Of a stretch of 64,000 nt of DNA, positions 42,082 to 50,559 are shown piece after piece; within the stretch, counting starts at the first letter, position 1; each line of letters begins with the position of its first letter. The notes beneath the pieces were generated by a model. The model was not told where the DNA came from. It ran no database searches and saw only the letters and a list, made by a program, of their open reading frames with translations. The position numbers and the translations under genes were made by a program. This DNA comes from CF-162 sp963667205 (GTDB lineage Bacteria; Chloroflexota; Dehalococcoidia; SM23-28-2; RBG-16-64-32), in assembly GCA_963667205.1 (NCBI GenBank), contig OY762959.1:2418001-2482000 (forward strand), written 5' to 3'.

Positions 42082-42903
42082 TTAACCAAGGCACGATGAG
42101 GCAAATTCGTGGGCCAACTCGTTGAAAACGTCCGGTGATTCGAAGTAGACGGAGTGCCCCGCGCCCGGCACGACGACCATCCGTGAGTCCGGCAGCAGCG
42201 AGCGCGCGATCTCCATCAGCGACACCGGAAACACCTCGTCGTGCTCCCCGCCCAGGAAGAGGACCGGCATCGGCAGCGCCGCCAGCTGCTCGCGCGTAGC
42301 GCCGGTCTCCAGCGGTCGCTCAAGGGCGCGCAGGCGCTGGACCTGCCGGGCGCGGTCGAGGCGGTTCGGGCCGTTCTCGTTGAGGAGGCGGATCTGCTTA
42401 TAGAGGAAAGCCCGGTCTCTGTTGTCGCGTGCGAAGCCCGGCGCCAGAACGCGCTTGATCTTCTCAGTGCTGCGCCGCTCCCAGACCAGCCGAACGGCCT
42501 CGCGCTGTTCGTCCGACGCCGCGAGCCAGACCTCGCGCCGCAGGCCGGCGAAGGTGTTTGACATCAGCAGGCCCTTGACGCGCTGCGGCTGTAAGATCGC
42601 CAGGCCGAGGCAGCTGTAGCCGCCCATCGAGTGGCCGGCCAGCACTGCTTCGCTGATCTCGAGGTGGTCCAGCAGCGCTCCCAGGTCCTCGATGAACGCC
42701 GCCGGACCACGATCGTCCGTGTCGTGCGAGAGGCCCCAGCCGCGGTGGTCGAACGTAATCGTGCGCCAGTGGCGGGAGAGCGCGGGCACCTGCTGCCACC
42801 AGCTCAGGTGGTTGCCGCCCGCGCCGTGAGCGAGGACAATCGGCCGACCCTGACCGTGCTCCTCGTAGTAGATGTCGATGCCGTTGATTGGCGCGAAGGG
42901 CAT
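42082..42903 (-). CDS. Alpha/beta-fold hydrolase
   Basis: 273 aa from ATG 42903 (MPFAPINGIDIYYEEHGQG). Oxyanion loop VLAHGAGGNHLSWW, nucleophile elbow GHSMGGYSC (about residue 96), acid in GEHDEVFP and His in VVPGAGHSVYFE near the C-terminus. Complete Ser-Asp/Glu-His triad. Esterase, lactonase or dehalogenase-like; substrate not predictable. Stand-alone gene divergent from the nuclease/HPRT fusion. Confidence 0.9.
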   Translation of the reverse strand: MPFAPINGIDIYYEEHGQGRPIVLAHGAGGNHLSWWQQVPALSRHWRTITFDHRGWGLSHDTDDRGPAAFIEDLGALLDHLEISEAVLAGHSMGGYSCLGLAILQPQRVKGLLMSNTFAGLRREVWLAASDEQREAVRLVWERRSTEKIKRVLAPGFARDNRDRAFLYKQIRLLNENGPNRLDRARQVQRLRALERPLETGATREQLAALPMPVLFLGGEHDEVFPVSLMEIARSLLPDSRMVVVPGAGHSVYFESPDVFNELAHEFASSCLG

Positions 42904-43014
42904 GGCGGGATGGTAACCGGCAGCCGAGGCGGGCCGCAACCGTCAACAATTGTGGATAAGAACTAGGTAAAAGTCATAGCATTTACCACGGCGTCTATCT
43001 TAGAATGGACTCAG

Positions 43015-44463
43015 ATGGCAGACGCCCCCGACGCCCTGAGATCCCGTAGCGACGGTACGAGCACTTCCCGGCGCGGCCGCAGGCGCTCCGAGACCCCCTC
43101 CGAGGCCGAATCGACGCCCACCAGCACGACCCGGCGACGGCGCCCGACCGCCGACGAATCGAGCCGCCGCCGCCGGCCGGCCGCTGATCGGGACGAAGCG
43201 AAGAAGGCCGACTCTCGGGCCTCTGTCAAAGACGCGCCCGCGGCTGAGACGTCTCGCCGGCACTCGCCCAAGGCCGCCGGGGCTGAATCCGAGACCGAGC
43301 CGGCGCCGAAGAAGCCCACACGCCGGGGCTCTCGCGGCGGCCGAAAGCGCACCGCCGCGAAGGCCAAGAAGGCCGCGGACGCCGCCGAAGCGCAGCCTGA
43401 GACGGCGACCGCTGAGGACGAGGCCCCGCGGAGCAAGCCGAAAGCCACGACGAGCACGAGGACGCGCGCACGCCCCCGGCGGGCGCCGAAGTCGAAGCTG
43501 CCCGAGCCTGAAGACGCCTACGACGATGTCGCGCCAGCCCCGAGCACGCTGGCGCCGCCGCGGCCCAAGGTGCCGCTTACGGGGGCGCCTTCGGCGGATG
43601 TGCCGGCGCCGTTCGCGCACAACGCGGAGTACGAGTTCGCGCGCGTGCTCGACTTCTACGGCGTCGAATGGGTGTACGAGCCCCGGTCGTTCCCGCTGCG
43701 CTGGGAGAAGGGCCACGTCACCGAGGCGTTCACGCCCGACTTCTACTTGCCTGACCTCGACCTCTTCATCGAGCTGACCACGCTCAAGTCCAACCTGACC
43801 GCCGAAAAGAACCGCAAGATGCGTCAGATCAAGGAGCTCTACCCGGAGACCAAGATCATGATGCTCAAGAAGCGGGACTACCTGCGCCTGCTCGCCAATT
43901 ACGGCTACGGGACGCTGACGCCGGGCCACGTGCCGAACGTCGACAGCGTGATGATTCCACAGGCGAAGCTCCAGGCGCGGGTGCAGGAGCTGGGCGAGCA
44001 GATCAACCAAGACTACGCGGGCAAGGAGCCCGTGCTCGTCGGCGTGCTGCGCGGCGTGCTGGTCTTCATGGCCGACCTCATGCGACAGGTGACCGTCCCG
44101 ACGAACGTCGACCTGATGGCGATCTCCTCCTACGACGGCAACGGCTCCGGCTCAGCCGCCGTGCGCATCCAGAAGGACCTCGACCTCAACATCAAGGGCC
44201 GCGACGTGATCCTGATCGAGGACATCGTCGACACTGGCATGACGCTCAACCATATCGTTGAGTACCTGCAGACGAAGCGGCCGGCATCGATCAAGGTGTG
44301 TACGCTGCTCAACAAGCCGGCAAGGCGGATGATGGACGTGTCGCTGGACTACGTGGGATTCGAGATCGAGGATGAGTTCGTCGTCGGCTACGGCCTGGAC
44401 TTCCACCAGCGGTTCCGCAACCTGCCGTACATCGGGACGCTGAAGCACGACCTGCTTCCTTAG
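43015..44463 (+). CDS. Nuclease-like domain fused to hypoxanthine phosphoribosyltransferase
   Basis: 482 aa. Residues 1-195 are low-complexity, rich in Arg, Lys, Ser, Ala and Pro (RRRGRRRSETPSEAES type), predicted disordered and basic. Residues 200-297 look like a PD-(D/E)xK fold: NAEYEFARVLDFYGVEWVYE, TPDFYLPDLDLFIELTTL (D242, E253) and NLTAEKNRKMRQIKELYP; the usual E-x-K is E-x-T here. Residues 310-478 are a complete HPRT with VILIEDIVDTGMTL (PRPP loop, about 398-411) and YVGFEIEDEFVVGYGLD. HPRT salvages hypoxanthine and guanine. The nuclease-like part may be inactive or act on purine-containing nucleic acid; I see no direct evidence. Confidence 0.85.
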   Translation: MADAPDALRSRSDGTSTSRRGRRRSETPSEAESTPTSTTRRRRPTADESSRRRRPAADRDEAKKADSRASVKDAPAAETSRRHSPKAAGAESETEPAPKKPTRRGSRGGRKRTAAKAKKAADAAEAQPETATAEDEAPRSKPKATTSTRTRARPRRAPKSKLPEPEDAYDDVAPAPSTLAPPRPKVPLTGAPSADVPAPFAHNAEYEFARVLDFYGVEWVYEPRSFPLRWEKGHVTEAFTPDFYLPDLDLFIELTTLKSNLTAEKNRKMRQIKELYPETKIMMLKKRDYLRLLANYGYGTLTPGHVPNVDSVMIPQAKLQARVQELGEQINQDYAGKEPVLVGVLRGVLVFMADLMRQVTVPTNVDLMAISSYDGNGSGSAAVRIQKDLDLNIKGRDVILIEDIVDTGMTLNHIVEYLQTKRPASIKVCTLLNKPARRMMDVSLDYVGFEIEDEFVVGYGLDFHQRFRNLPYIGTLKHDLLP

Positions 44464-44511
44464 CCGCTTCGGTAGAGGGCAACATCGCCACCGTTTCTTC
44501 TCCGTGGCGTA

Positions 44512-44540
44512 TTGACCTCTTCTTTGCGCGGGAGGACACT
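44512..44540 (+). promoter_or_regulatory. Promoter TTGACC-17-GACACT for the candidate RNA
   Basis: TTGACC (44512-44517), 17-nt spacer and GACACT (44535-44540, three of six to consensus). A start 8 nt after it is base 44548, exactly the first base of the outer stem of the following RNA. Confidence 0.4.
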
Positions 44541-44547
44541 TGATATT

Positions 44548-44638
44548 GCTCCTGAGCACGGAGCGGCGGACGAAGGACTGGCTGGGGCGACCTGGTTAGA
44601 CCGGAGGAAACCGAAGACCGGCTCGGGAGCACTTTTTT
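44548..44638 (+). ncRNA. Candidate structured small RNA (about 90 nt), family unknown
   Basis: 5' GCTCCTGAGC (44548-44557) pairs with 3' GCTCGGGAGC (44621-44630) over 10 bp with one G-U wobble, so the two ends close the molecule. AC and six T (44633-44638) follow, the intrinsic-terminator tail. The interior is purine-rich with GACCGG twice (44599-44604, 44616-44621) and GGAGGAAACCG. Ends paired plus own promoter is the layout of SRP or 6S-like RNAs, but the SRP GGAAGCAGC core is missing, so I do not name it. It lies between hpt (+) and the pterin dehydratase (-). It could also be the terminator region of hpt. Confidence 0.5.
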
Positions 44639-44648
44639 GTGCGCCGCG

Positions 44649-44978
44649 CTAGGCCTGCTCGCCGTCCTCCGGCTGGATGATCAGCTTCGAGGTCAGCTTC
44701 TCGTCGATCGCTCGCGCTAGAGAGAAGTCCCGATCGGTCAGCGCGCCCTCGCTGTGCGTCGTCAGCCTCAGCGTCACACGGTTGTAGTTGATCGTGATGT
44801 CCGGATGATGCCCGGCGGCCTCCGAGAGGTACACCACCGAATTCACGAAGGCGATCGCGCGCAAGAAAGTGCGGAAGGTGTACTGCTTGCGCAGCCGGTC
44901 CTCGCGCAGCTCCCAGCCGCCGAGTTCGGCCAGTGCGGTCTGCACTCGTTCGGCGCTGTAGACCTCTCGTTTCGCCAT
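44649..44978 (-). CDS. 4a-hydroxytetrahydrobiopterin dehydratase
   Basis: 109 aa, full length for PhhB/PCD. AGHHPDITINYNRVTLRLTT carries the His-His-Pro and the strand of the pterin site. It dehydrates 4a-hydroxytetrahydropterin in the recycling of the phenylalanine hydroxylase cofactor. No aromatic hydroxylase gene is near, and in many bacteria this family has a second role in molybdopterin or DNA binding. Minus-strand TATCCT (44985-44990) lies 6 nt before the start, suggesting a leaderless mRNA. Confidence 0.93.
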   Translation of the reverse strand: MAKREVYSAERVQTALAELGGWELREDRLRKQYTFRTFLRAIAFVNSVVYLSEAAGHHPDITINYNRVTLRLTTHSEGALTDRDFSLARAIDEKLTSKLIIQPEDGEQA

Positions 44979-44984
44979 GCCGTC

Positions 44985-44990
44985 AGGATA
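44985..44990 (-). promoter_or_regulatory. -10 box (TATCCT), leaderless-type
   Basis: TATCCT on the minus strand, 6 nt before ATG 44978. Confidence 0.35.
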
Positions 44991-45039
44991 GCACCGCGCG
45001 TCCGCTGCCCTGATAATCAGGACGACAGGAGGAGCGCCA

Positions 45040-45681
45040 ATGGAGATCTACGACGTCACGGTGCGGCTGCGAGAGGGCATGGCGACCTATGCCGGCGAGG
45101 AGCCGGGGCCCGTGCTGGACTACCACTCGCTGATGAGCGAGGGCAAATCGGCCAACGTCAGTGCGCTGTCGCTGGGCTCGCACGCGGGCACGCACGTTGA
45201 TTCACCGCGTCACTTCCTGGACAACGGTGTCGGGGTCGAGCAGCTTCCGGTCGAGTACCTGATCGGGCCGTGCCACGTAATGGAGTACGCGGGTGACGGG
45301 CACATCTCGGCGGTGGACCTCGAGGCGTCAGGAGTACCGGACGAGACGAGGCGGCTGCTCGTCAAGACGAGCAACGGCCGTTTCTGGGACGACGACGCCT
45401 TCCACCCGGAGTTCATCGGCCTCGACGACGATGCCGGGCCGTGGCTCCTCGACCGTGGGATCGTGCTCGTCGGCATCGACTACATGTCGATCGAGCGCTT
45501 CCACTCGCCGACGCACGCCGTGCACGAGGCGCTGCTCAAGGCCGGCAGCGTGATCCTCGAGGGTCTGGACCTGCGCCGGGTCGTTCCGGGCGAGTACTTC
45601 CTCGTCTGCGCGCCCCTGCCCGTCGCCGGCGCCGACGGCGCACCGGCGCGGGTGTTCCTGTTCGACGAAGCGCTAGCGTAG
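45040..45681 (+). CDS. Cyclase-family protein (kynurenine formamidase-like)
   Basis: 213 aa, ATG with ACAGGAGGAGCG upstream. The metal motif SLGSHAGTHVDSPRHFLDNG (H-x-G-T-H-x-D) is at about residue 50, and the second His pair is in ERFHSPTHAVHEALLKAG. Family members include KynB, which hydrolyses N-formylkynurenine, and other metal-dependent hydrolases/cyclases. With an unlinked gene neighbourhood the tryptophan role is only one option. It faces the pterin dehydratase across a 61-bp two-way promoter. Confidence 0.9.
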   Translation: MEIYDVTVRLREGMATYAGEEPGPVLDYHSLMSEGKSANVSALSLGSHAGTHVDSPRHFLDNGVGVEQLPVEYLIGPCHVMEYAGDGHISAVDLEASGVPDETRRLLVKTSNGRFWDDDAFHPEFIGLDDDAGPWLLDRGIVLVGIDYMSIERFHSPTHAVHEALLKAGSVILEGLDLRRVVPGEYFLVCAPLPVAGADGAPARVFLFDEALA

Positions 45682-45871
45682 AGATGAAGATTTCGCCGCG
45701 GCGACGCGGCTCAAGCGGCTCCTCGCGCAGGCGGCATCGTCACGGATCTGCTGCACTCGCTCGCGGCTATCGACCTGCCGGGAGCGGGCGCCACTCCCGA
45801 TTGACTGATCTCACGGCTGGCACCTGACTTACGGCACTAGCGCCTCCCGTGACGACAGAAGGGATCACCAC

Positions 45872-48126
45872 GTGCGTTCCACAGCCTCGACATCTCGCTT
45901 GCGCCTGAGTCTGCTTTCCCTCACGGTGGTGGTCACTGCCTCCGTAGCCCTTCTCGCGCTGCTCAGTCCCGGTACCTCTCACGCTGCCACTTTCACCGTC
46001 ACGAGCACTGCCAACTCCGGTGCCGGCTCCCTCCGCCAGGCGATCATCGACTCAAACGCAGCCGGTGCGGGGAATACCATCGACTTCAGCATCGCAGGCG
46101 CCGGACCGCATACGATCGCGCTCGCCTCGTTCCTGCCACCGATAACGGAAGACGGCACCATCATCGACGGCACGACTGAACCGGACGACGTGGGCACGCC
46201 TGTCGTCGTCCTGGGACGGGAACGCTTTCGTGAGCGGCACCCCGGGGCTCGACCTTAACTCGAGCAACAACGTGGTCCGCGGCCTCAAGCTTACGGGCTT
46301 TTTCTCGAATGGCATCGATGCCTCCCAGAGTGGCACCCTGATCGAACTCAACCTGCTCACCGACATCGGCCCGGGCGGAAACGGAACCATCACCCTCTTT
46401 GGCCAGGATCACATCGTTCGGAACAATACGATCACCGACAACAGGACGGACGCGACGGCCTCCGCAGTCACTACCGGTGTGCTGATTCGCGACAACACCG
46501 TTACGGACAATGACCGGGACGGAATCCAACTGGCTGGCAGCGACCACATGGTCCTCGACAACGTCGTGACCAACAACGGCGAAGTAGGCATGGCTATTGG
46601 CCTGAGTGGCTCAAACAACCGCGTCGAGGGGGATACCATCACAGGCAACGGTGAAGAGGGCCTCCAGATTGTCGGCTCCGACAACTTAATCATCGATAAC
46701 CTGATCAGTGGCAATGGGGAGGAGGGCATCTTCGGCTTCTTCAACCTGTCCGGAGATGGACTGGAGATGAGGGATAACGAGATCACGAACAACGGTAAAG
46801 AAGGAGTGCATCTTCAGGGCACCGGCGTGACCATCGCTGGGAACACCATCACCGGCAACGGTTCCGCGGAGATTCAAGGTGATGATGCACTTCGCGTCAG
46901 GCTCTTCGGTTCAACCGTGGCCGGGAACATCATCGTCGGCAACCATCAGAACGGGCTCGCGCTGATGACAAACTCCACAACGTCCGAGATATCCGGGAAC
47001 ACGATCTCCGACAACGCAGACAACGGTGCCCACTTCTTCGGAGCCGGCGGCTCCGTATTCAGAAACAACGACGTTACCGGAAACGGGGCGAACGGTATCT
47101 TGGTGGATGCAGACATCATCGACCTGCTGATCAGTGGCCCCGATCCGGCGGCCAGGCAGCCGCAGGGCCTCACGGCGTCCAGCGGCGTCAACGACATTAG
47201 CGGTAACGGCGAGGCTGGCATATTCCTCTCACCCCGCGGAGCCCATCTTCGATGGCAGAGTCCCGCTGGGCGGCGACTTTGAGTTTCCTCCCGTGGGTGT
47301 CACGATCTCGATGAACTCGATAGACGACAACGGAGGTCTCGGCATCGACCTCGCCCCGGCGGGTGTCACCCCGAACGACGCGGGCGACCCAGACGCCGGC
47401 CCGAACAACAGCCAGAACTTCCCCGTGCTGACCGGGGGGTCTGCCGGCGACTCCGGTGTCCTCGCAACGCTCGACGGCTTTCCGGACGTCGTCTACCGGA
47501 TCGAGTTCTTCTCCTCGCCCGCCTGCGACGTGTCTGGCAACGGTGAGGGCGCGACGTTCTTGGACTCATCCGACGCAGTCGCGTCTCTTGCCGGTGAGGC
47601 GACTGCCTTCCTCTCCCCGGGAGCGGTCGCTCCGGGCCAATTCGTGACGACGACGGCCACGAACCTTACGTCTGGCGACACATCTGAGTTCTCGGAGTGC
47701 GTGCAGATCGGATCCTCCGGTGGTTCGCCCACCCCGACGCCAACGCCCGGCCCCTCTTCTACAGCCACGGTGGCGGCCTCGCCGACTGCCACTGCCTCGC
47801 CGCCGCCGGGTGGCACCAGCGCCGTCTGGGGCGACAACAACTGCTCGGACTCGGTCGATCCGGTGGACTCGCTCTTCGTGCTTCGCGGCGACGCGGGCTT
47901 GCCGACGAACACCGGCGATTGCTCGGACATGGGTGCAAGCATCAACGTCCTCAACGCCTCAGAGCACATCTGGGGCGACATTGACTGCAACGGCGCGATG
48001 ACGCCGGTGGACTCGCTGAAGACGCTACGGTTTGACGCGGGGTTAGGCTTGACGCAGGAGCAAGGGTGCCCCGGAGTGGGAACCCGGCGTCACAATCGCC
48101 GGAGGCTAGTCTCAGTCCTGCCCTGA
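45872..48126 (+). pseudogene. Secreted beta-helix repeat protein with dockerin-like module, two frameshifts
   Basis: Signal RLSLLSLTVVVTASVALLAL, then a CSLREA-like start (FTVTSTANSGAGSLRQAIID), about 15 right-handed beta-helix coils (NTITGNGEEGLQIVGSDN type) and a C-terminal dockerin-like pair (WGDNNCSDSVDPVDSLFVLR and WGDIDCNGAMTPVDSLKTLR). Frame breaks: an extra G near 46212-46216, and an extra C in the CCCC run at 47232-47235 (just before GCGGAGCCCATC). The span of 2255 nt minus two bases gives 751 codons, so two single insertions explain it. Intact, it would be a large secreted or surface protein binding carbohydrate or structured in the cell envelope. GTG start at 45872. Confidence 0.78.
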
Positions 48127-48148
48127 CTTGCCGGTGCGGCGTCTGACG

Positions 48149-49283
48149 TCAGGCGTCGCGAACTCGCATCCCGTCGACGGCGCGGCAGACGTACGTCTCC
48201 GCGTCGAGGCCGGTGCGCTGCCGGTACCCTGAGACGACGGCCTCGCCGAAGCGCGCCGCCTGCGCCGCCTCGACGAGGTTCACCGTGCAGCCGCCGAATC
48301 CGCCGCCCGTCAGCCGCGAGCCGGTCGCTCCGGGCGCGCCGGCTGCCTGCTCCACCAACAGGTCGATCTCCGGCGTCGAAGCCTCGAAGTCGTCACGCAG
48401 GCTTGCCTGCGATTCGGCGAAGAGCCGGCCGAGTTTCGCCGTGTCGCCGTCCTGCAGGGCCGCTTTCGCTGCCTGGACGCGCGCGTTCTCGGTGATCACG
48501 TGGCGCGCACGGCGGCGGAGGCCGTCCGGCAGCGTCTCAATCTGCGATTCGCCGGCGCTCCGGAGCGACTCGACGCCCAGCCTGCGGGCCGCCTCGGCGC
48601 ACTCGTCGCGGCGCTGGTTGTACGGCGTACCGGCCAGCCCGCGCGGCAGCTTAGAGTCGATGACCACGATGGCGACGCCGGCAGGGAGTGGAACGTCCTC
48701 CGTCTCGGGGGACTGGCAGTCGATGAAGAGCGCGTTGTTCTTGTGGCTGAGCGCGGCGGCGAACTGGTCCATGATGCCGCAGCGGACGCCGGCGAACATG
48801 TGCTCGGCGCGCTGGCAGAGGAGCGCCATGTCACGCTGTGGCAGCTCGATGCCGGCAGCGGCGCAGATCGCCCCGGCCAGCGCCAGCTCCAACGCCGCCG
48901 ACGAGGACAGGCCGGCGCCTTGGGGCACGTCGCCGCTGATCGAGAGGTCGACGCCCCGCAAGAGGAGCTGCGAGTCGAGAAGCGCCCAGAGGACGCCGCG
49001 CACGTAGTTCCGCCAGCCGCCCATTGGATGGCGGCGAGCGGTGTGGAGCGAGAAGTCGTCGAGCTGGCGGTGGTCGACTGACTGCGCGCGGACGCGGGTG
49101 TCTTCGCGCGCCGCGACGGCGACGGAGATCGTGCGATCGATGGCGACGGGGAGGACGAAGCCGTCGTTGTAGTCGGTGTGTTCGCCGATCAGGTTGGCGC
49201 GGCGGCGCCTCGGCGATGAACCGCGGCTCCCGGCGGTGTTGGCTGGCGAAGGCGCGGGCGAGGCTCGCGATGTCGGCGGACAT
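48149..49283 (-). pseudogene. galK: Galactokinase with a frameshift
   Basis: GHMP kinase: NLIGEHTDYNDGFVLP, VPQGAGLSSSAALELALAG (ATP loop), GIMDQFAAALS and TGGGFGGCTV. The N-terminus (MSADIASLARAFASQHRR from ATG 49283) is in another frame from ANLIGEHTDYN; the break lies in the GC-rich run at about 49198-49210. The family has PGRVNLIGEH; two missing bases (GG) would give CCG-GGC-CGC. The span of 1135 nt plus two gives 379 codons, normal length. Galactokinase phosphorylates galactose at C1; no galT or galE is adjacent. Error or mutation. Confidence 0.85.
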
Positions 49284-49334
49284 GGCGACGCCAGTATAGG
49301 CGCGGCGTTGGTTTGCAATCGATAGCGCATCGGC

Positions 49335-49340
49335 TATGAT
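49335..49340 (+). promoter_or_regulatory. -10 box (TATGAT), leaderless-type
   Basis: TATGAT ends 10 nt before ATG 49351, the same layout as at 29319-29335. Confidence 0.35.
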
Positions 49341-49350
49341 GCGTCTCGTT

Positions 49351-50559
49351 ATGCCGGACCGTGCGCTGGATGGCCTCACGATAATCGAAGTCGGCACACG
49401 CGGCGCTGCCTCTTACGGCGCGAAGATGCTGGCCGACCTGGGCGCGGAAGTAATCAAAGTCGAGCCGCCGACAGGCGATCCCGACCGGGCGCTCGGCCCG
49501 TTCCCCGGCGGCGAGGCGCACGCGGAGAAGAGCGGCACGTACCTCTACCTGAACACGAACAAGCTCGGTGTCACGCTGGACCTCGGCGGCGAGAACGGAC
49601 GCGAGGTGCTGGGGAAGCTGGCAGCGAAGGCCGATGCGCTGATCCACGACTACCCGCCGGCGGATGCGGAAGCGGCCGGGCTGACCTACGAGGCCATCCG
49701 GGCCGCGAATCCGGACATCGTGATGACCGCGGTGACGCCGTTCGGGCAGACCGGGCCGCAGAAGGACTTCAAGGCCACCGACCTGACGTTGCAGGGCGCC
49801 GGCGGCTGGCTCTGGATCAACGGCTGGCCCGGCAACCCTGAGCTGCCGCCGCTGAAGGCGTTCGGTCGCCAACCGTCATACCAGGGAGGCGTTAACGCCG
49901 CGCTGGCGACGATGGGCGCGCTCTACGGCCGGTCGCGCGGCGGCCCCGGCCAGCACATCGGCATCTCTATCCAGGAGTGCATCGCCGCGATCATCGAGTA
50001 CTCGCTGCCGATGTGGTCGTACATGGAGACGCCTGTCGTGCGTTGGGGCCAGCGGCCGCTCCAGCCGATCGACATGGTTCAGTGCAAGGACGGCGCCTGG
50101 GTCTTCGCCCTCTGCATTGAGGAGCACCAGTGGGAGCGCCTCGTTGACCTGATGGAGACGCCGGAGTGGGCGACCTGGGAGGTCGCGGCTAACCGTTTCG
50201 TGCGCGCCTCCAACTGGGACGCGCTGCGGCCTTTCATGGAGGAGTGGGTGAGCCAGTGGAACGCCGACGACCTCTACCGCGCTGCCCAGGCGAGGCGTAT
50301 CCCGTTCGCGCCGGTCTCGACGCTCGGCAATCTGCTTGATTCAGACCACCTCAAGGAGCGCGGCTTCTTCGTCGAGGTGACGCACCCGGAGGCGGGCACG
50401 CTACCGCACACGGGAGCGCCGTACAAGCTCTCGGAGACGCCCTGGGAGATCCGCCTGCCCGCTCCGACCCTGGGCCAGCACAACGCCGAGGTCTTCGGCG
50501 GCAGGCTGGGACTCTCCGCCGCCGAGATCGAGTCGCTAGAGTCGGCGGGAGTAGTCTGA
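49351..50559 (+). CDS. CoA-transferase family III (CaiB/BaiF)
   Basis: 402 aa from ATG 49351 (MPDRALDGLTIIEVG); an ATG at 49336 would overlap the -10 box. IIEVGTRGAASYGAKMLADL, catalytic Asp in FKATDLTLQGAGGWLWING, and TMGALYGRSRGGPGQHIGIS. Its stop is at 50557-50559 and the next CoA-transferase begins with ATG 50559 (TGATG), so they are coupled. Two adjacent family III genes of different subtypes again suggest a heteromeric transferase, as at 17.5-20.8 kb. Confidence 0.92.
   Translation: MPDRALDGLTIIEVGTRGAASYGAKMLADLGAEVIKVEPPTGDPDRALGPFPGGEAHAEKSGTYLYLNTNKLGVTLDLGGENGREVLGKLAAKADALIHDYPPADAEAAGLTYEAIRAANPDIVMTAVTPFGQTGPQKDFKATDLTLQGAGGWLWINGWPGNPELPPLKAFGRQPSYQGGVNAALATMGALYGRSRGGPGQHIGISIQECIAAIIEYSLPMWSYMETPVVRWGQRPLQPIDMVQCKDGAWVFALCIEEHQWERLVDLMETPEWATWEVAANRFVRASNWDALRPFMEEWVSQWNADDLYRAAQARRIPFAPVSTLGNLLDSDHLKERGFFVEVTHPEAGTLPHTGAPYKLSETPWEIRLPAPTLGQHNAEVFGGRLGLSAAEIESLESAGVV

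Noticed and set aside
44548..44638. SRP (4.5S) RNA identity for the paired-end RNA
   Set aside because: The conserved GGAAGCAGC/tetraloop region of SRP domain IV is not found, so kept only as an unnamed candidate.
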